Below are positions 17,084-26,851 of a DNA stretch of 64,000 bases, in pieces (position 1 is the stretch's first letter; each line of letters starts with the position of its first letter). The stretch is taken from contig NZ_VJZS01000004.1 of NCBI RefSeq assembly GCF_007097385.1, forward strand, positions 186,001 through 250,000, written 5' to 3'. The stretch is from Flavobacterium sp. ZT3R18 (GTDB lineage Bacteria; Bacteroidota; Bacteroidia; Flavobacteriales; Flavobacteriaceae). Position numbers and translations under genes: made by a program. Below the pieces are notes generated by a model. That model was not told the origin of the DNA. It ran no database searches and saw only the letters and a list, made by a program, of their open reading frames with translations.

Positions 17084-19006
17084 TTAAGAGACTACTTCAC
17101 CAAGGTTTTTGTCAAATGTTCTTTTTCCAAAAATGGCTTCTAAATCATCTTTAAAGATTACTTCTTTCTCAATTAAGATAGAAGCAAGTTGATCTAGCTT
17201 GTCTTTGTTTTCTTCTAATATGGTAATCGCTCTTTGGTATTGGCTTTCGATAAGATCAGAGATTTCTTTGTCAATTATCTTGGCGGTATCCTCGGAATAC
17301 GGTTTTGCAAAGCTATATTCACTTTGTCCAGTTGAATCATAATAGGTGACATTACCTATTTTTTCATTCAAACCATAGACCGTTACCATAGCACGAGCTT
17401 GTTTGGTTACTTTTTCTAAATCACTAAGTGCTCCAGTAGATATTCTGTCAAATGTTACTTTTTCGGCAGCTCTACCACCCATTGTAGCACACATTTCGTC
17501 TAGCATCTGATCTGTACGAACAATTAATCGTTCTTCTGGCAAATACCAAGCAGCACCAAGACTTTGACCACGAGGAACTATGGTTACCTTGATCAATGGG
17601 GCAGCGTGTTCCAGCATCCAGCTTACCGTTGCGTGTCCAGCTTCGTGAATAGCGATGGCTCTTTTTTCTTCGGGAGTGACGATTTTGTTTTTCTTTTCAA
17701 GACCACCTACAATTCTATCTACAGCATCTAGGAAATCTTGTTTGTCAACAGCTTCTTTGTTATATCTAGCAGCAATTAATGCAGCTTCATTACAAACATT
17801 GGCAATGTCTGCTCCAGAAAAACCTGGAGTTTGTTTCGCTAAAAAGTCGGTATCCAGTCCTTCTACTTTTTTCAAAGGTGCAAGGTGTACTTGGAAAATT
17901 TCGGCTCTTTCGCGAATATCTGGTAAGTCAACAAATATTTGTCTGTCAAAACGTCCCGCACGCATTAATGCTTTATCCAATACATCTGCTCTGTTTGTAG
18001 CAGCCAGTACAATTACGTTAGAGTTAGTGCCAAAACCATCCATCTCAGTAAGAAGTTGGTTCAAGGTGTTTTCTCTTTCGTCGTTTCCGCCAGACATATT
18101 GCTTTTTCCTCTAGCTCTACCTACAGCATCAATTTCATCAATGAAGATAATGGCTGGAGATTTTTCTTTGGCTTGTTTGAATAAATCACGTACACGTGAG
18201 GCACCCACACCCACAAACATTTCAACAAAATCGGAACCTGATAATGAGAAGAAAGGAACTTGAGCTTCACCAGCCACAGCTTTGGCTAATAATGTTTTTC
18301 CAGTTCCTGGAGGTCCTACAAGTAGCGCTCCTTTTGGAATTTTCCCTCCCAGATTGGTGTATTTTTCAGGGTTTTTTAAGAATTCTACAATTTCTTGTAT
18401 TTCTTCTTTTGCACCTTCTAAACCAGCAACATCTTTAAAAGTTGTTTTGATATCTGTTTTTTCGTCAAAAAGTTTAGCTTTGGATTTTCCAATATTGAAG
18501 ATTTGACCTCCACCAGCTCCACCACCAGACATTTTTCGCATAATAAAAATCCATACCCCAATAATGATAATGATTGGTAATAGGCTAACAAAAATGTCGG
18601 TCCAATTGCTTTTAGGTAAGAAATTAAAATCTTTTAATTTTCCTTCCGCTACCGCTTTTTCTAATTTGGTTTGGAATATTTGATCGTTTCCAATGTCAAA
18701 AGAATAATGAGGCCCTTTGTTGGGTCTGTCCAAAACGTCTTTGGCTACTTTTTTGTGTGCAGGGTCTTTTAAAGCTTCTGCATTCAAGAATACTTCGGCC
18801 TCTGTTTTATTGTATACAATTACTTTCTCGATCTGCCCTTTTTCTAAATAGGAATTAAACTTAGAAGATGTTAACTGAGAAGGTTCTTGAAAGTTTGACC
18901 CACCAGTAACAAAGCTTATGAATAAGAATATTAAAAGAATTGCAGTATAAATTAACCAAGGACTTACTTTAAATTTATTCGAATTTGGATTATTATCTTT
19001 AGCCAT
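17084..19006 (-). CDS. ftsH: ATP-dependent zinc metalloprotease FtsH
   Basis: A 640-residue membrane-anchored AAA+ protease. Transmembrane helices are at about 17-34 and 137-156, with the periplasmic domain between them. Walker A is GPPGTGKT (231-238), Walker B IIFIDEIDA, the SRH RAGRFDRQ, and the zinc site HEAGH (454-458). FtsH degrades damaged membrane proteins and regulatory proteins. It follows rsfS on the same strand with a 15-base gap, suggesting co-transcription. Confidence 0.97.
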   Translation of the reverse strand: MAKDNNPNSNKFKVSPWLIYTAILLIFLFISFVTGGSNFQEPSQLTSSKFNSYLEKGQIEKVIVYNKTEAEVFLNAEALKDPAHKKVAKDVLDRPNKGPHYSFDIGNDQIFQTKLEKAVAEGKLKDFNFLPKSNWTDIFVSLLPIIIIIGVWIFIMRKMSGGGAGGGQIFNIGKSKAKLFDEKTDIKTTFKDVAGLEGAKEEIQEIVEFLKNPEKYTNLGGKIPKGALLVGPPGTGKTLLAKAVAGEAQVPFFSLSGSDFVEMFVGVGASRVRDLFKQAKEKSPAIIFIDEIDAVGRARGKSNMSGGNDERENTLNQLLTEMDGFGTNSNVIVLAATNRADVLDKALMRAGRFDRQIFVDLPDIRERAEIFQVHLAPLKKVEGLDTDFLAKQTPGFSGADIANVCNEAALIAARYNKEAVDKQDFLDAVDRIVGGLEKKNKIVTPEEKRAIAIHEAGHATVSWMLEHAAPLIKVTIVPRGQSLGAAWYLPEERLIVRTDQMLDEMCATMGGRAAEKVTFDRISTGALSDLEKVTKQARAMVTVYGLNEKIGNVTYYDSTGQSEYSFAKPYSEDTAKIIDKEISDLIESQYQRAITILEENKDKLDQLASILIEKEVIFKDDLEAIFGKRTFDKNLGEVVS

Positions 19007-19021
19007 TAGAAGGTTGTTTCT

Positions 19022-19393
19022 TTAGTATTTGTTTTCGATTTTAGTGATTTTTGCATCTCCCCAAAGGCTTTCGATGTTGTAATATTCACGAATGTGTTTT
19101 TGAAATACATGAACTACAATATGAACATAATCCATAAGAACCCATTCTGCAACATCAGAACCTTCTACGTGCCAAGGTTTGTCTTTTAAATCTTTGGAAA
19201 CTGTTTTTTGGATGGAGTTAACAATAGCATTTACTTGAGTATTTGAGTTACCATTGCATACTATAAAATAGTCACAAACAGCAGTGTCTATTTCCCTTAA
19301 ATCTAGAATATCAATATCACTTCCTTTTACTTCTTCTATCCCTTTAATGATATTCGCTAATAAAGCATCATTGTTTATAATCTTTTTCGTCAT
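19022..19393 (-). CDS. rsfS: Ribosomal silencing factor RsfS
   Basis: A 123-residue protein of the RsfS/Iojap family that binds ribosomal protein uL14 and blocks subunit joining in starvation. Family features are CDYFIVCNGNSNTQVNAI, KPWHVEG and WVLMDYVHIVVHVF. It lies directly upstream of ftsH and divergent from birA. Confidence 0.93.
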   Translation of the reverse strand: MTKKIINNDALLANIIKGIEEVKGSDIDILDLREIDTAVCDYFIVCNGNSNTQVNAIVNSIQKTVSKDLKDKPWHVEGSDVAEWVLMDYVHIVVHVFQKHIREYYNIESLWGDAKITKIENKY

Positions 19394-19488
19394 TTATTTT
19401 TTTATATAAGTTTGTAAAGTTACCATTTTTTGTGATTATTTTTGAACCTTAACATAATATTAAATTATGTTTTACAAAAAATAGATAC

Positions 19489-20217
19489 ATGAAGCTAATC
19501 AAACTCGATGCCATAGATTCAACAAATGAGTTCCTAAAAGGATTGTCAAACAAACAAGAGGTGCAGAATTTTACTGTAGTTACTGCAGAAACTCAGTTAA
19601 AAGGGAAGGGGCAAATGGGAGCGAAATGGGATTCTGAGTCTGGTAAAAATCTCATTATGAGTGTTTTGGTTTCGAGTTTTTTGTTTGAAATTGAAGATGT
19701 TTTTAATCTCAATGTAGTAGTTTCACTGGCGGTAATTAACGTTTTAGAATCGTATAACATTCCTGAATTAAGTATAAAATGGCCTAACGACATTATGTCA
19801 GCTAATAAAAAAATAGGTGGCATATTGATTGAAAACAGCATAAAAGGTGACGGAACAATTACATCGGTAGTGGGTTTAGGTTTAAATATTAATCAAATTC
19901 AATTTGAAAATTTGCCTAGAGCTTCTTCTTTGGCGGTTATTTGCAACTCCAATTTTGATAAAGAAGAGATTCTTTTTAAAATTGTAACCAAATTGGAAGA
20001 AATGGTTCCGCTTTATAATGAAAAAGCAGTTTCTATTTGGGAGGACTATTCTGAAAAGTTATTCAAAATAGGTGTTCCAACTGCTTTTTCGGATGAGAAT
20101 AATCAAAATTTTATGGGGATTATTTCTGGGGTTTCATCCATTGGAAAACTGAAAATTCAATTGGAAGATGACAGTACTTGCGAATATAATCTCAAGGAAG
20201 TCCAAATGTTGTATTAA
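19489..20217 (+). CDS. birA: Biotin--[acetyl-CoA-carboxylase] ligase
   Basis: A 242-residue biotin protein ligase without the N-terminal DNA-binding domain of E. coli BirA, so enzymatic only. The biotinyl-AMP loop appears as KGKGQMGAKWDS, followed by IKWPNDI and KIGGILIE. It attaches biotin to the carrier domain of acetyl-CoA carboxylase. It is transcribed divergently from rsfS, with 95 bases between the starts. Confidence 0.92.
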   Translation: MKLIKLDAIDSTNEFLKGLSNKQEVQNFTVVTAETQLKGKGQMGAKWDSESGKNLIMSVLVSSFLFEIEDVFNLNVVVSLAVINVLESYNIPELSIKWPNDIMSANKKIGGILIENSIKGDGTITSVVGLGLNINQIQFENLPRASSLAVICNSNFDKEEILFKIVTKLEEMVPLYNEKAVSIWEDYSEKLFKIGVPTAFSDENNQNFMGIISGVSSIGKLKIQLEDDSTCEYNLKEVQMLY

Positions 20218-20247
20218 TATTTTTTACAAAAGGTTTAGAAAAAGTTA

Positions 20248-20326
20248 GCCACGAATTACACGAATTAGCACTAATTTCTTTAAATTAAAAAAAGAAAAAT
20301 TCTTGCTAATTCGTGTAATTCGTGGC
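20248..20326. repeat. Perfect 23-bp inverted repeat (CACGAATTACACGAATTAGCA)
   Basis: Arms at 20248-20270 and 20304-20326 are perfect reverse complements around an AT-rich loop. It lies between convergent birA and the SRPBCC gene and belongs to the same word family as 6547-6614. Confidence 0.8.
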
Positions 20327-20368
20327 GAAAAACTTTTACCCACATAATGCATGGTAAAACCTTATATT

Positions 20369-20761
20369 TTATAGTTTAGCCATATTGTTAGCCAAAGTTT
20401 CAATGAATTTGCTAATTGGTCCTTTGATCATCATTGCCATCATGGCATTGAATTCGCCTTCGAAATCCAATTTTACAGCACTAGAACTGTCTGAAACCGA
20501 ATCAATATTGGCCACTAAAGTAAAAGGAAGCTTGTCGCTTGCAGCTCCCAAAACAATTTTGTTTGGTGCTACTTTCTCTTTCATTTTTAATTTTATTTCG
20601 GGCATCCCTTTTAATCCAAATATAAAAGCATCGTCGCCAATTACTTCAAATTTTGCAATGTTATCGGGCATTAATTTTTCGAAATTTTTTACATCACTTA
20701 ATAAATCAAATAATTCTTGACTTGATTTTTCAACTGTAACTTTTGTACTTTCTAAGTTCAT
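20369..20761 (-). CDS. SRPBCC-family protein
   Basis: A 130-residue protein with a START/Bet v1-like helix-grip pattern: an N-terminal strand ESTKVTVEKSSQELFDLLSDVKNFEKLMP, then alternating strands, then a C-terminal helix ISKFIETLANNMAKL. Such proteins bind hydrophobic ligands or act in complex assembly, but no ligand can be inferred. It is soluble, single-domain, and upstream of nothing obvious; pyrE precedes it on the same strand 94 bases away. Confidence 0.7.
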   Translation of the reverse strand: MNLESTKVTVEKSSQELFDLLSDVKNFEKLMPDNIAKFEVIGDDAFIFGLKGMPEIKLKMKEKVAPNKIVLGAASDKLPFTLVANIDSVSDSSSAVKLDFEGEFNAMMAMMIKGPISKFIETLANNMAKL

Positions 20762-20854
20762 GTTTTGTTTTATTTAAACCTCAATGTGGCTATTTATTTA
20801 ATATCAATGGCAATGTCAATGGCAACTTCAATTGCAAAATTCTAAATTCTAAAA

Positions 20855-21496
20855 TCAAACTCCCCAAGTAGATGGACTCACGTTCCATTCTCTCAAAGTT
20901 TGTTCTTCTTCTTCGGTAATGTATTTTTTAGCAACGGCTAGATTCAATAAGTTTTGGTAATTGCTTAATGTATATAAATCTATATTCGCTTTTTTGAAAT
21001 TTTGGTCGGCAACATCAAATCCATAAGTAAATATGGCGGCCATCCCTTTTATGTTTGCTCCAGCTGCTTTCAAGCCTTCTACGGCTAGCAAACTACTGTT
21101 TCCAGTACTGATTAAATCTTCTATAATTACAACGTTTTGTCCTTTCTGTAAAAAACCTTCTACTTGATTTTGACGACCATGTTTTTTGGGTTCTGGTCGT
21201 ACATAAACAAAAGGTAATCCTAAACTCTCGGCAACTAGCATTCCAATTCCAATTGCTCCAGTGGCTACACCAGCAATTACATCTGGCTTACCAAATTGTT
21301 TCTCAATGTTTTTAGAAAATTCATCTCGAACATAATTTCTTATGGCTGGAAATGAGAGGATTAAACGATTATCGCAATATATAGGCGATTTCCATCCGGA
21401 AGCCCATGTAAAAGGATTTCCTGGATTCAATTTAATTGCATTTATTTGCAAAAGCAATTCGGCTGTTTTTTCGGCAGTATCTTTATTAAAAATCAT
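20855..21496 (-). CDS. pyrE: Orotate phosphoribosyltransferase
   Basis: PyrE converts orotate and PRPP to orotidine monophosphate in pyrimidine synthesis. The PRPP loop VVIIEDLISTGNSSL and the FTWASGWKSPIYCDNR substrate segment are clear. ATG at 21494-21496 gives the standard MIFNKDTAEK start and 213 residues; the frame stays open 11 codons further upstream, which would overlap the divergent Nudix gene. Only 7 bases separate the two start codons, so each promoter must lie within the other gene or the messages are leaderless. Confidence 0.93.
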   Translation of the reverse strand: MIFNKDTAEKTAELLLQINAIKLNPGNPFTWASGWKSPIYCDNRLILSFPAIRNYVRDEFSKNIEKQFGKPDVIAGVATGAIGIGMLVAESLGLPFVYVRPEPKKHGRQNQVEGFLQKGQNVVIIEDLISTGNSSLLAVEGLKAAGANIKGMAAIFTYGFDVADQNFKKANIDLYTLSNYQNLLNLAVAKKYITEEEEQTLREWNVSPSTWGV

Positions 21497-21503
21497 AATA
21501 CAA

Positions 21504-22115
21504 ATGTATAAAGTTTTTGTTAACGACAAACCACTTTTTTTGACAAATCAAATCTCTAAGGAGACCGATTTTCAATTGTTTTTGCTTGAAAGTATTGATA
21601 TTAAGCAAATTATAATAAAAATGTTTCAAAATAAAATTCAAAAAGCATATCTCTATCATCCAGATGAAAGCGTGATTATGAAAACTTTGAAAGCGAAAAT
21701 TCCTGTTAATAAGGCAGGAGGCGGTTTGGTCTATAATAAAAACGGAGAAGTTTTATTTATTTTCAGAAACGGAAAATGGGATTTGCCTAAAGGTGGTATC
21801 GAAAAAGGCGAATTAATTGAGGCTACGGCAATGCGCGAAGTGGAGGAAGAAACAGGTGTTGGTGGATTAACCATTGGTAAAAAGCTTCAAAAAACGTATC
21901 ATGTTTTTAAACGCAACGGAAATTATAAGTTAAAAATTACCCATTGGTTTGAGATGCAATCTTCTTTTGAAGGGGTTCCGCAAGGACAACTGGAAGAAGG
22001 CATAGAAAAAGTAGCCTGGCTTAAACCAAGCGAAATTCCAGTTGCATTGCAAAATTCATACGAAAATATTAAACTTTTGTTTGAAGAAGAAAAATGGGTG
22101 GGGCAAAAGCATTAA
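21504..22115 (+). CDS. Nudix hydrolase
   Basis: A 203-residue protein with a complete Nudix box (GGIEKGELIEATAMREVEEE followed by TG), which binds metal and hydrolyses nucleoside diphosphate-linked compounds; the substrate is unknown. The N-terminal 60 residues before the Nudix fold (MYKVFVNDKPLFLTN) form an extra region common in Flavobacteriia. The start at 21504 was chosen because the open frame upstream runs antisense through pyrE. Confidence 0.85.
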   Translation: MYKVFVNDKPLFLTNQISKETDFQLFLLESIDIKQIIIKMFQNKIQKAYLYHPDESVIMKTLKAKIPVNKAGGGLVYNKNGEVLFIFRNGKWDLPKGGIEKGELIEATAMREVEEETGVGGLTIGKKLQKTYHVFKRNGNYKLKITHWFEMQSSFEGVPQGQLEEGIEKVAWLKPSEIPVALQNSYENIKLLFEEEKWVGQKH

Positions 22116-22705
22116 AAAAGGCGCTTAATTCTACAAATAACAGCATTGTAATTAGGGCGTGACCCTCCGTAAAAACTACGGGTCGGGCTTTCCGTTCCCG
22201 CTTTTTTTTATTCGGTGCCTTCGACAAGCATTCGACTGAGCTCACGCCGAAGTCTCAGGCAACGAATAAAAAAAGAGCTCCACTTCAATCCCTCACGCAG
22301 ACCAACTACCATGAAACAAAATTACGGTAATCTAAATGTTGTTTATTTTAGAATATAGCCAAAAAAGGTAACACGAGTTGCACTAATTTTTTCTACCCTT
22401 GACAAAATTGCAAAATAATAATACATCAAAAATCTAACTAACTTTTTTGACTAGTGTAAATCAGTGTTTTCAAAAAAAGAAATAAAACCGGTTTTATTAA
22501 CATTTATGCCGACTTTAGACGGAATTCGTAAAATTTTCAAGACAAAGGAATTCGTGATAATTCGTGCAATTTGTGTCTAAAATAAATGCGAGTCTTTTAA
22601 AATAATAGCTTACTCATGTTAGCAACTCTTTGTCAAAGTCCCAAACCACTTTCTTGAAATCTGTGTGAATCTTTTTAATCTGTGGCAAATTTTATTAATT
22701 CTGTA
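22116..22705. repeat. Gene-free stretch with several dispersed repeats
   Basis: No gene is seen. At 22155-22209 lies a repeat beginning GGGCGTGACCC and containing GGGTCGGGCTTTCCGTTCCC, related in reverse orientation to 50239-50330. A segment with TTCGACAAGCATTCGACTGA (about 22217-22245) is another common flavobacterial repeat type. Degenerate AATTCGTGCAATTTGTGTC words (22540-22700) match the 20248 family. Confidence 0.65.
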
Positions 22706-24439
22706 TTAGTTAACCAATCGATAAACGGGATATTGTAAATGGGCTTTTTCGTAATACTTGGAATGTTTATAAACCCAATCTAATTGTGCTTCACTATTTT
22801 TTGCAAATGCGGGATCGTTATTGACTTTGGTTGCTAATTCTATTTTTAAGCTTGGGTTTTCTTTTAAAAGTTCAGCTGCTAAATCCTCAAAAACATATTC
22901 AGAATACCCTTCTTTTTGTTGTAAAATAGTGTCAAAAAAGTTCCAATTGAAGAACGAATCAACGGCTTCGGGCTCTAAGGTTTCCAGTAGATATTTTACC
23001 GCTTTTTGTTCCGTTGAAAATATATAATCTCCTTTGGCGAAAGCCACATTTTCTTTTTTTGGAGTTATCAATGTGTTTTTATGTGGATAATGTCCTTCAT
23101 AAGCTTGACTTGAAGTTTTGTAATCTGCAATTTTATAACTTTCTACGACTATAACGGTGTCGTTTTTTAATTGAGTGTATTTGCAATTATTATTTTTTAA
23201 TAAATCGATGACATTCCAATAGCCTTTTGGAATAATATAGGCTTTGGGAATAGTAACTTCTTTAATAGATTTGTATTCTTTAATATACGGTACGTTTTTT
23301 TGGTAAGGTTTTGTTCGGTCATAAAACAACCGTTGACCTGTTGTAACCTCACTTTTTTTATAAGAAGCTTCAAATCCTGAAAACAAAAAGGGAGTTGTTT
23401 TAGAACTGTCTATCTTCCATTCAATTGGATACTGTTTTTTGGGTTGGTATTGTTCTTCATTTTTAACTCTTAATTCTTTTATTTTTTTGTAATTCAAATC
23501 TGTAAAATCGATTGTAGTTATCATGTACTCATAAGTCGCTTTTACACGATCTGCATATTTTTTGAGCATGTGTGTTTCGACAACAAACCCAATAGTATTG
23601 AAAAGGGAAGTGTAACCGGTTGTGTATCTTGGAGTGTCTGAAAATTGCACGAAACCATTATCTGGTGTTTCTTCGAATGCATTGACATAAGGTGTTGTTG
23701 GAAGGTTTTTTTGCTCCAAATCTTTTACAATAAATGGCATCATTTCGGTATTCATAAAATCTCCTAAAATAGTTCCTAATTTATTGTGTTGTGTCATAAT
23801 ATAGGTGAGTTTGTACTGATAATCGGAACCATTACTGACATGATTATCGATAAAAACATCGGGATTTATTTTATGAAAAATCGAAACAAAACTTTTGGTG
23901 TTTTTGGTGTCAGATTTGATCATATCCCGATTCAAATCATAGTTCCGGGCATTCCCTCGAAAACCATATTCTTCGGGGCCTTCTTGGTTGGCTCTTGAGG
24001 TTGAATTTCTATTCAGTGCTCCTCCAATATTGTAGATTGGGATAGTTACTATAACGGTGTTTTTGGGTGTTTTGATTTTGCCTAAAGCTAAATCCCGAAT
24101 CAATTGCATGGTGGCATCTATACCGTCTGGTTCTCCAGCGTGAATTCCATTATTGATAAGCAATACCGCTTTGTTTTTCTGAATAGCATCGAAATTGAAC
24201 TTTTTTTCAGGGTTAAAAGTGATCATGTATAAAGGTTCGCCGCTATCTGTAGCTCCCATTTTCTCCATTTTGATGGTCGAAAAATCATGTGCCAAAAGCG
24301 TGTAGTAGGCTATAGTTTCTTGGTAGTTAGCCGATTGGTTTCCATTGCCTTTCTCAAAAAAAGTGTTGTATTTATTGTTGTTTTGGGCAAAAAGAGAAAC
24401 AGTAATCAATAGAAAACAAAAATGCATTAATTTCATCAT
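22706..24439 (-). CDS. Secreted M14-family zinc carboxypeptidase
   Basis: A 577-residue exported peptidase. A signal peptide (LMHFCFLLITVSLFAQ) precedes the M14 fold. The first zinc ligands are in NNGIHAGEPDG (HxxE) and the third is His in FIDNHVSNG. The substrate-binding Arg/Asn region is RNYDLNRD. A C-terminal extension after about residue 330 has no recognised motif. The family removes C-terminal amino acids. It is a single-gene unit. The second ATG would only shorten the signal peptide by one residue. Confidence 0.85.
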   Translation of the reverse strand: MMKLMHFCFLLITVSLFAQNNNKYNTFFEKGNGNQSANYQETIAYYTLLAHDFSTIKMEKMGATDSGEPLYMITFNPEKKFNFDAIQKNKAVLLINNGIHAGEPDGIDATMQLIRDLALGKIKTPKNTVIVTIPIYNIGGALNRNSTSRANQEGPEEYGFRGNARNYDLNRDMIKSDTKNTKSFVSIFHKINPDVFIDNHVSNGSDYQYKLTYIMTQHNKLGTILGDFMNTEMMPFIVKDLEQKNLPTTPYVNAFEETPDNGFVQFSDTPRYTTGYTSLFNTIGFVVETHMLKKYADRVKATYEYMITTIDFTDLNYKKIKELRVKNEEQYQPKKQYPIEWKIDSSKTTPFLFSGFEASYKKSEVTTGQRLFYDRTKPYQKNVPYIKEYKSIKEVTIPKAYIIPKGYWNVIDLLKNNNCKYTQLKNDTVIVVESYKIADYKTSSQAYEGHYPHKNTLITPKKENVAFAKGDYIFSTEQKAVKYLLETLEPEAVDSFFNWNFFDTILQQKEGYSEYVFEDLAAELLKENPSLKIELATKVNNDPAFAKNSEAQLDWVYKHSKYYEKAHLQYPVYRLVN

Positions 24440-24562
24440 GTTAATTTTAAAGTATGGGTTTCAAATGTAATTAATTTTAGGTTAAATTATTTTAAATTTA
24501 ATTTTTGCGCTTTACTTTGTACTGACCACTAAAAAACTGAATACTGAACACTTTTTTTAAAC

Positions 24563-24570
24563 TACCTTTG
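24563..24570 (+). promoter_or_regulatory. -7 box very close to dbpA start
   Basis: TACCTTTG fits TAnnTTTG and ends only 4 bases before the dbpA ATG at 24575. If used, transcription would begin at or near the start codon. Confidence 0.5.
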
Positions 24571-24574
24571 CAAA

Positions 24575-25924
24575 ATGAATAAGAAACACCATTCCAACAA
24601 TATATTACTGAATTTAGGTATCGAAAGCCTAAACGAAATGCAAGAAGTAGCTCAAGATGCTATTTTAAATGATAATAATATTTTACTGCTTTCCCCAACA
24701 GGTTCTGGGAAAACATTAGCTTTTTTGTTGCCTGTTTTAGAAATGTTACAGCCCGAAATTCTATCGGTTCAATGTTTAATTTTAGTTCCATCTCGTGAAC
24801 TTGGATTGCAAATTGAACAGGTTTGGAAAAAAATGGGTACCGATTATAAAGTTAATGTATGCTACGGCGGACATTCAATTGATACCGAAATCAAGAATTT
24901 GAGTAATCCTCCAGCCGTTTTAATAGGAACTCCGGGTAGAATTGCCGATCATATTGACAGAGGAACTTTTCGTGTAGACAAGATTCAAACCTTAATTTTG
25001 GATGAGTTTGATAAATCTTTGCAACTTGGTTTTCATGAGCAAATGTCCTTTATCATTGGTAAATTGACCAAACTTAACAAACGAGTTTTGGTTTCGGCTA
25101 CATCCGATATTGAGATTCCAAGATATACTAGAGTTGTTAACCCTACGATTTTGGATTTTATTCCAACCGAAGAGGAGCAAGAAAGTAACTTGGCTACCAA
25201 AATGGTAGTTTCGAAAGATAAAGATAAATTAGGAAGTTTATTTAACCTGATTTGTTCTTTGAAATCGCAATCGGCTATTGTTTTTTGTAATCATCGGGAT
25301 GCTGCAGAACGCATTAGTGATACTCTAAACGAAAAAGGAATTTATGCTACTTATTATCACGGTGGTATGGATCAAGACGAGCGTGAACGCTCACTAATTC
25401 AGTTCCGTAACGGAAGTATGAGTTATTTAATCACTACGGATCTTGCTGCACGTGGACTTGATATTCCCGAAATGAAGCACGTAATTCATTATCATTTGCC
25501 TTTAAAAGCAGATGAATTCACCCATAGAAATGGGCGTACAGCACGTATGCTAGCATCTGGAACGGCTTATGTCATTGCTCATGAAAGTGAGAAAAAAATG
25601 GATTATCTGGATTACGGTATGGAAGTGTTGAATGTTGAAAATACAACTTCACTGCCAAAACCACCCGAGTTTCAAACCATTTACATCAGTGGTGGAAAGA
25701 AAAATAAATTGAATAAAATAGATATTGTTGGTTTCTTTTCCCAAAAAGGGAAACTGGAAAAAGGCGATTTGGGATTAATAGAAGTAAAAGATTTCATCTC
25801 CTTTGCTGCCGTAAAATTCAATAAAGTCCAAGATTTGCTTCATGCCATAAAAGATGAAAAGATGAAAGGCAAGAAGTTTAAAATTGAAGTGGCGAGGAAA
25901 GTGATTAAAAAGGAGGAGGAGTAG
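24575..25924 (+). CDS. dbpA: DEAD-box RNA helicase, DbpA-like
   Basis: A 449-residue ATP-dependent RNA helicase. Motif I is SPTGSGKT (40-47), motif II is DEFD (143-146) in place of DEAD, motif III is SAT, and motif VI is HRNGRTAR. The C-terminal 75 residues (IYISGGKKNKLNKIDIVGFF onward) match the DbpA RNA-binding domain that recognises hairpin 92 of 23S rRNA, implying a role in large-subunit assembly. The DEFD variant is seen in related flavobacterial proteins. It is followed by a strong terminator, so monocistronic. Confidence 0.88.
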   Translation: MNKKHHSNNILLNLGIESLNEMQEVAQDAILNDNNILLLSPTGSGKTLAFLLPVLEMLQPEILSVQCLILVPSRELGLQIEQVWKKMGTDYKVNVCYGGHSIDTEIKNLSNPPAVLIGTPGRIADHIDRGTFRVDKIQTLILDEFDKSLQLGFHEQMSFIIGKLTKLNKRVLVSATSDIEIPRYTRVVNPTILDFIPTEEEQESNLATKMVVSKDKDKLGSLFNLICSLKSQSAIVFCNHRDAAERISDTLNEKGIYATYYHGGMDQDERERSLIQFRNGSMSYLITTDLAARGLDIPEMKHVIHYHLPLKADEFTHRNGRTARMLASGTAYVIAHESEKKMDYLDYGMEVLNVENTTSLPKPPEFQTIYISGGKKNKLNKIDIVGFFSQKGKLEKGDLGLIEVKDFISFAAVKFNKVQDLLHAIKDEKMKGKKFKIEVARKVIKKEEE

Positions 25925-25954
25925 TTTTTAGTCTCAGTATTCAGTTTAAAATAA

Positions 25955-25986
25955 GCGTTAGCAGTGCATTACTGCTAACGCTTTTT
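25955..25986 (+). terminator. Terminator after dbpA
   Basis: GCGTTAGCAGT (25955-25965) pairs with ACTGCTAACGC (25971-25981), followed by TTTTTATTTT. Confidence 0.85.
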
Positions 25987-26212
25987 ATTTTCTAATCAGC
26001 AGTAAAGTAGCTTTTTCAACTTCAGATTCTGAAAACTGAGACTGAAAACTGAAAACTACCTTTTATTATGTGATATTGTTTTAGTTTACAAACAAAATTG
26101 ACGGTTTAATGTTGATAAATAATTGATGTAAAAAAGAAGTTGATTTTTATTATTAGTATGTTTGCCGTCAAATACTTACCTACAAAGTATATTATTAAAC
26201 CCCAAATTAATT

Positions 26213-26653
26213 ATGAAAAAAGTTATTGCAATTGCTGTTATGTTTATGAGTTCTATTGGCTTTAGCCAAATTAAAGTTGTTGAAACTGTACCTGTAGAAA
26301 GGTTAGGTAGAATAAGTAATGATTTTTATGTGCAAAAAATTGGTGATGAGTACACCTTTTTTTATAAAACTACTCAAAGTGAAGATGAAGATGTCGCTTT
26401 AAAGAATTTTACATTCAAAAACGTTGATAATGCATATCAAAGTCTTTATGGTATTATTTCGAATGGATTTTCTGCTAGTCCGTTGAATGATATTAAATTA
26501 GAATTGCCTAATAATTTTGTTTGGTTGCATTATATTGTAAGCTCAGATAAAACGACAGTACAATTCATGGTTACAAACAAATCAGCGAATTCGACATCTG
26601 TTTCAGAGTCATTATCAAAAGAGCAGGTTGATAAATTATTTCAGAAAAGCTAG
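26213..26653 (+). CDS. Small secreted protein, unknown function
   Basis: A 146-residue protein with a signal peptide (MKKVIAIAVMFMSSIGFSQ), then a beta-rich domain without cysteines (FYVQKIGDEYTFFYKTTQ). I do not recognise the family. ATG at 26213 was chosen because it starts the signal peptide; the longer frame from 26162 adds a polar leader. It is flanked by terminators on both sides and is therefore a one-gene unit. Confidence 0.65.
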   Translation: MKKVIAIAVMFMSSIGFSQIKVVETVPVERLGRISNDFYVQKIGDEYTFFYKTTQSEDEDVALKNFTFKNVDNAYQSLYGIISNGFSASPLNDIKLELPNNFVWLHYIVSSDKTTVQFMVTNKSANSTSVSESLSKEQVDKLFQKS

Positions 26654-26692
26654 AAAATTAGTATTCAGTAAAAGAATATTGATAAGTACAAT

Positions 26693-26735
26693 AAAACGTT
26701 AACAGTAAAATAGTGTACTGTTAACGTTTTTGTTT
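26693..26735 (+). terminator. Terminator after the secreted protein gene
   Basis: AAAACGTTAACAGTA (26693-26707) and TACTGTTAACGTTTT (26716-26730) form a 15-base-pair stem followed by TGTTTTT. Confidence 0.85.
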
Positions 26736-26851
26736 TTATAAAACTTCAAACTGTTTTCATGTTTAATATAATGTTTGGTATTGCGATTAAATAAACAATA
26801 AAGTGCGTATATTTATTTATTCAAAGAATTCAGGGTTTAATATAAGTAATT

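Noticed and set aside
17655..18263. 202-codon plus-strand open frame opposite ftsH
   Set aside because: It mirrors the conserved AAA+ coding sequence and has a Ser/Thr-rich composition typical of antisense frames.
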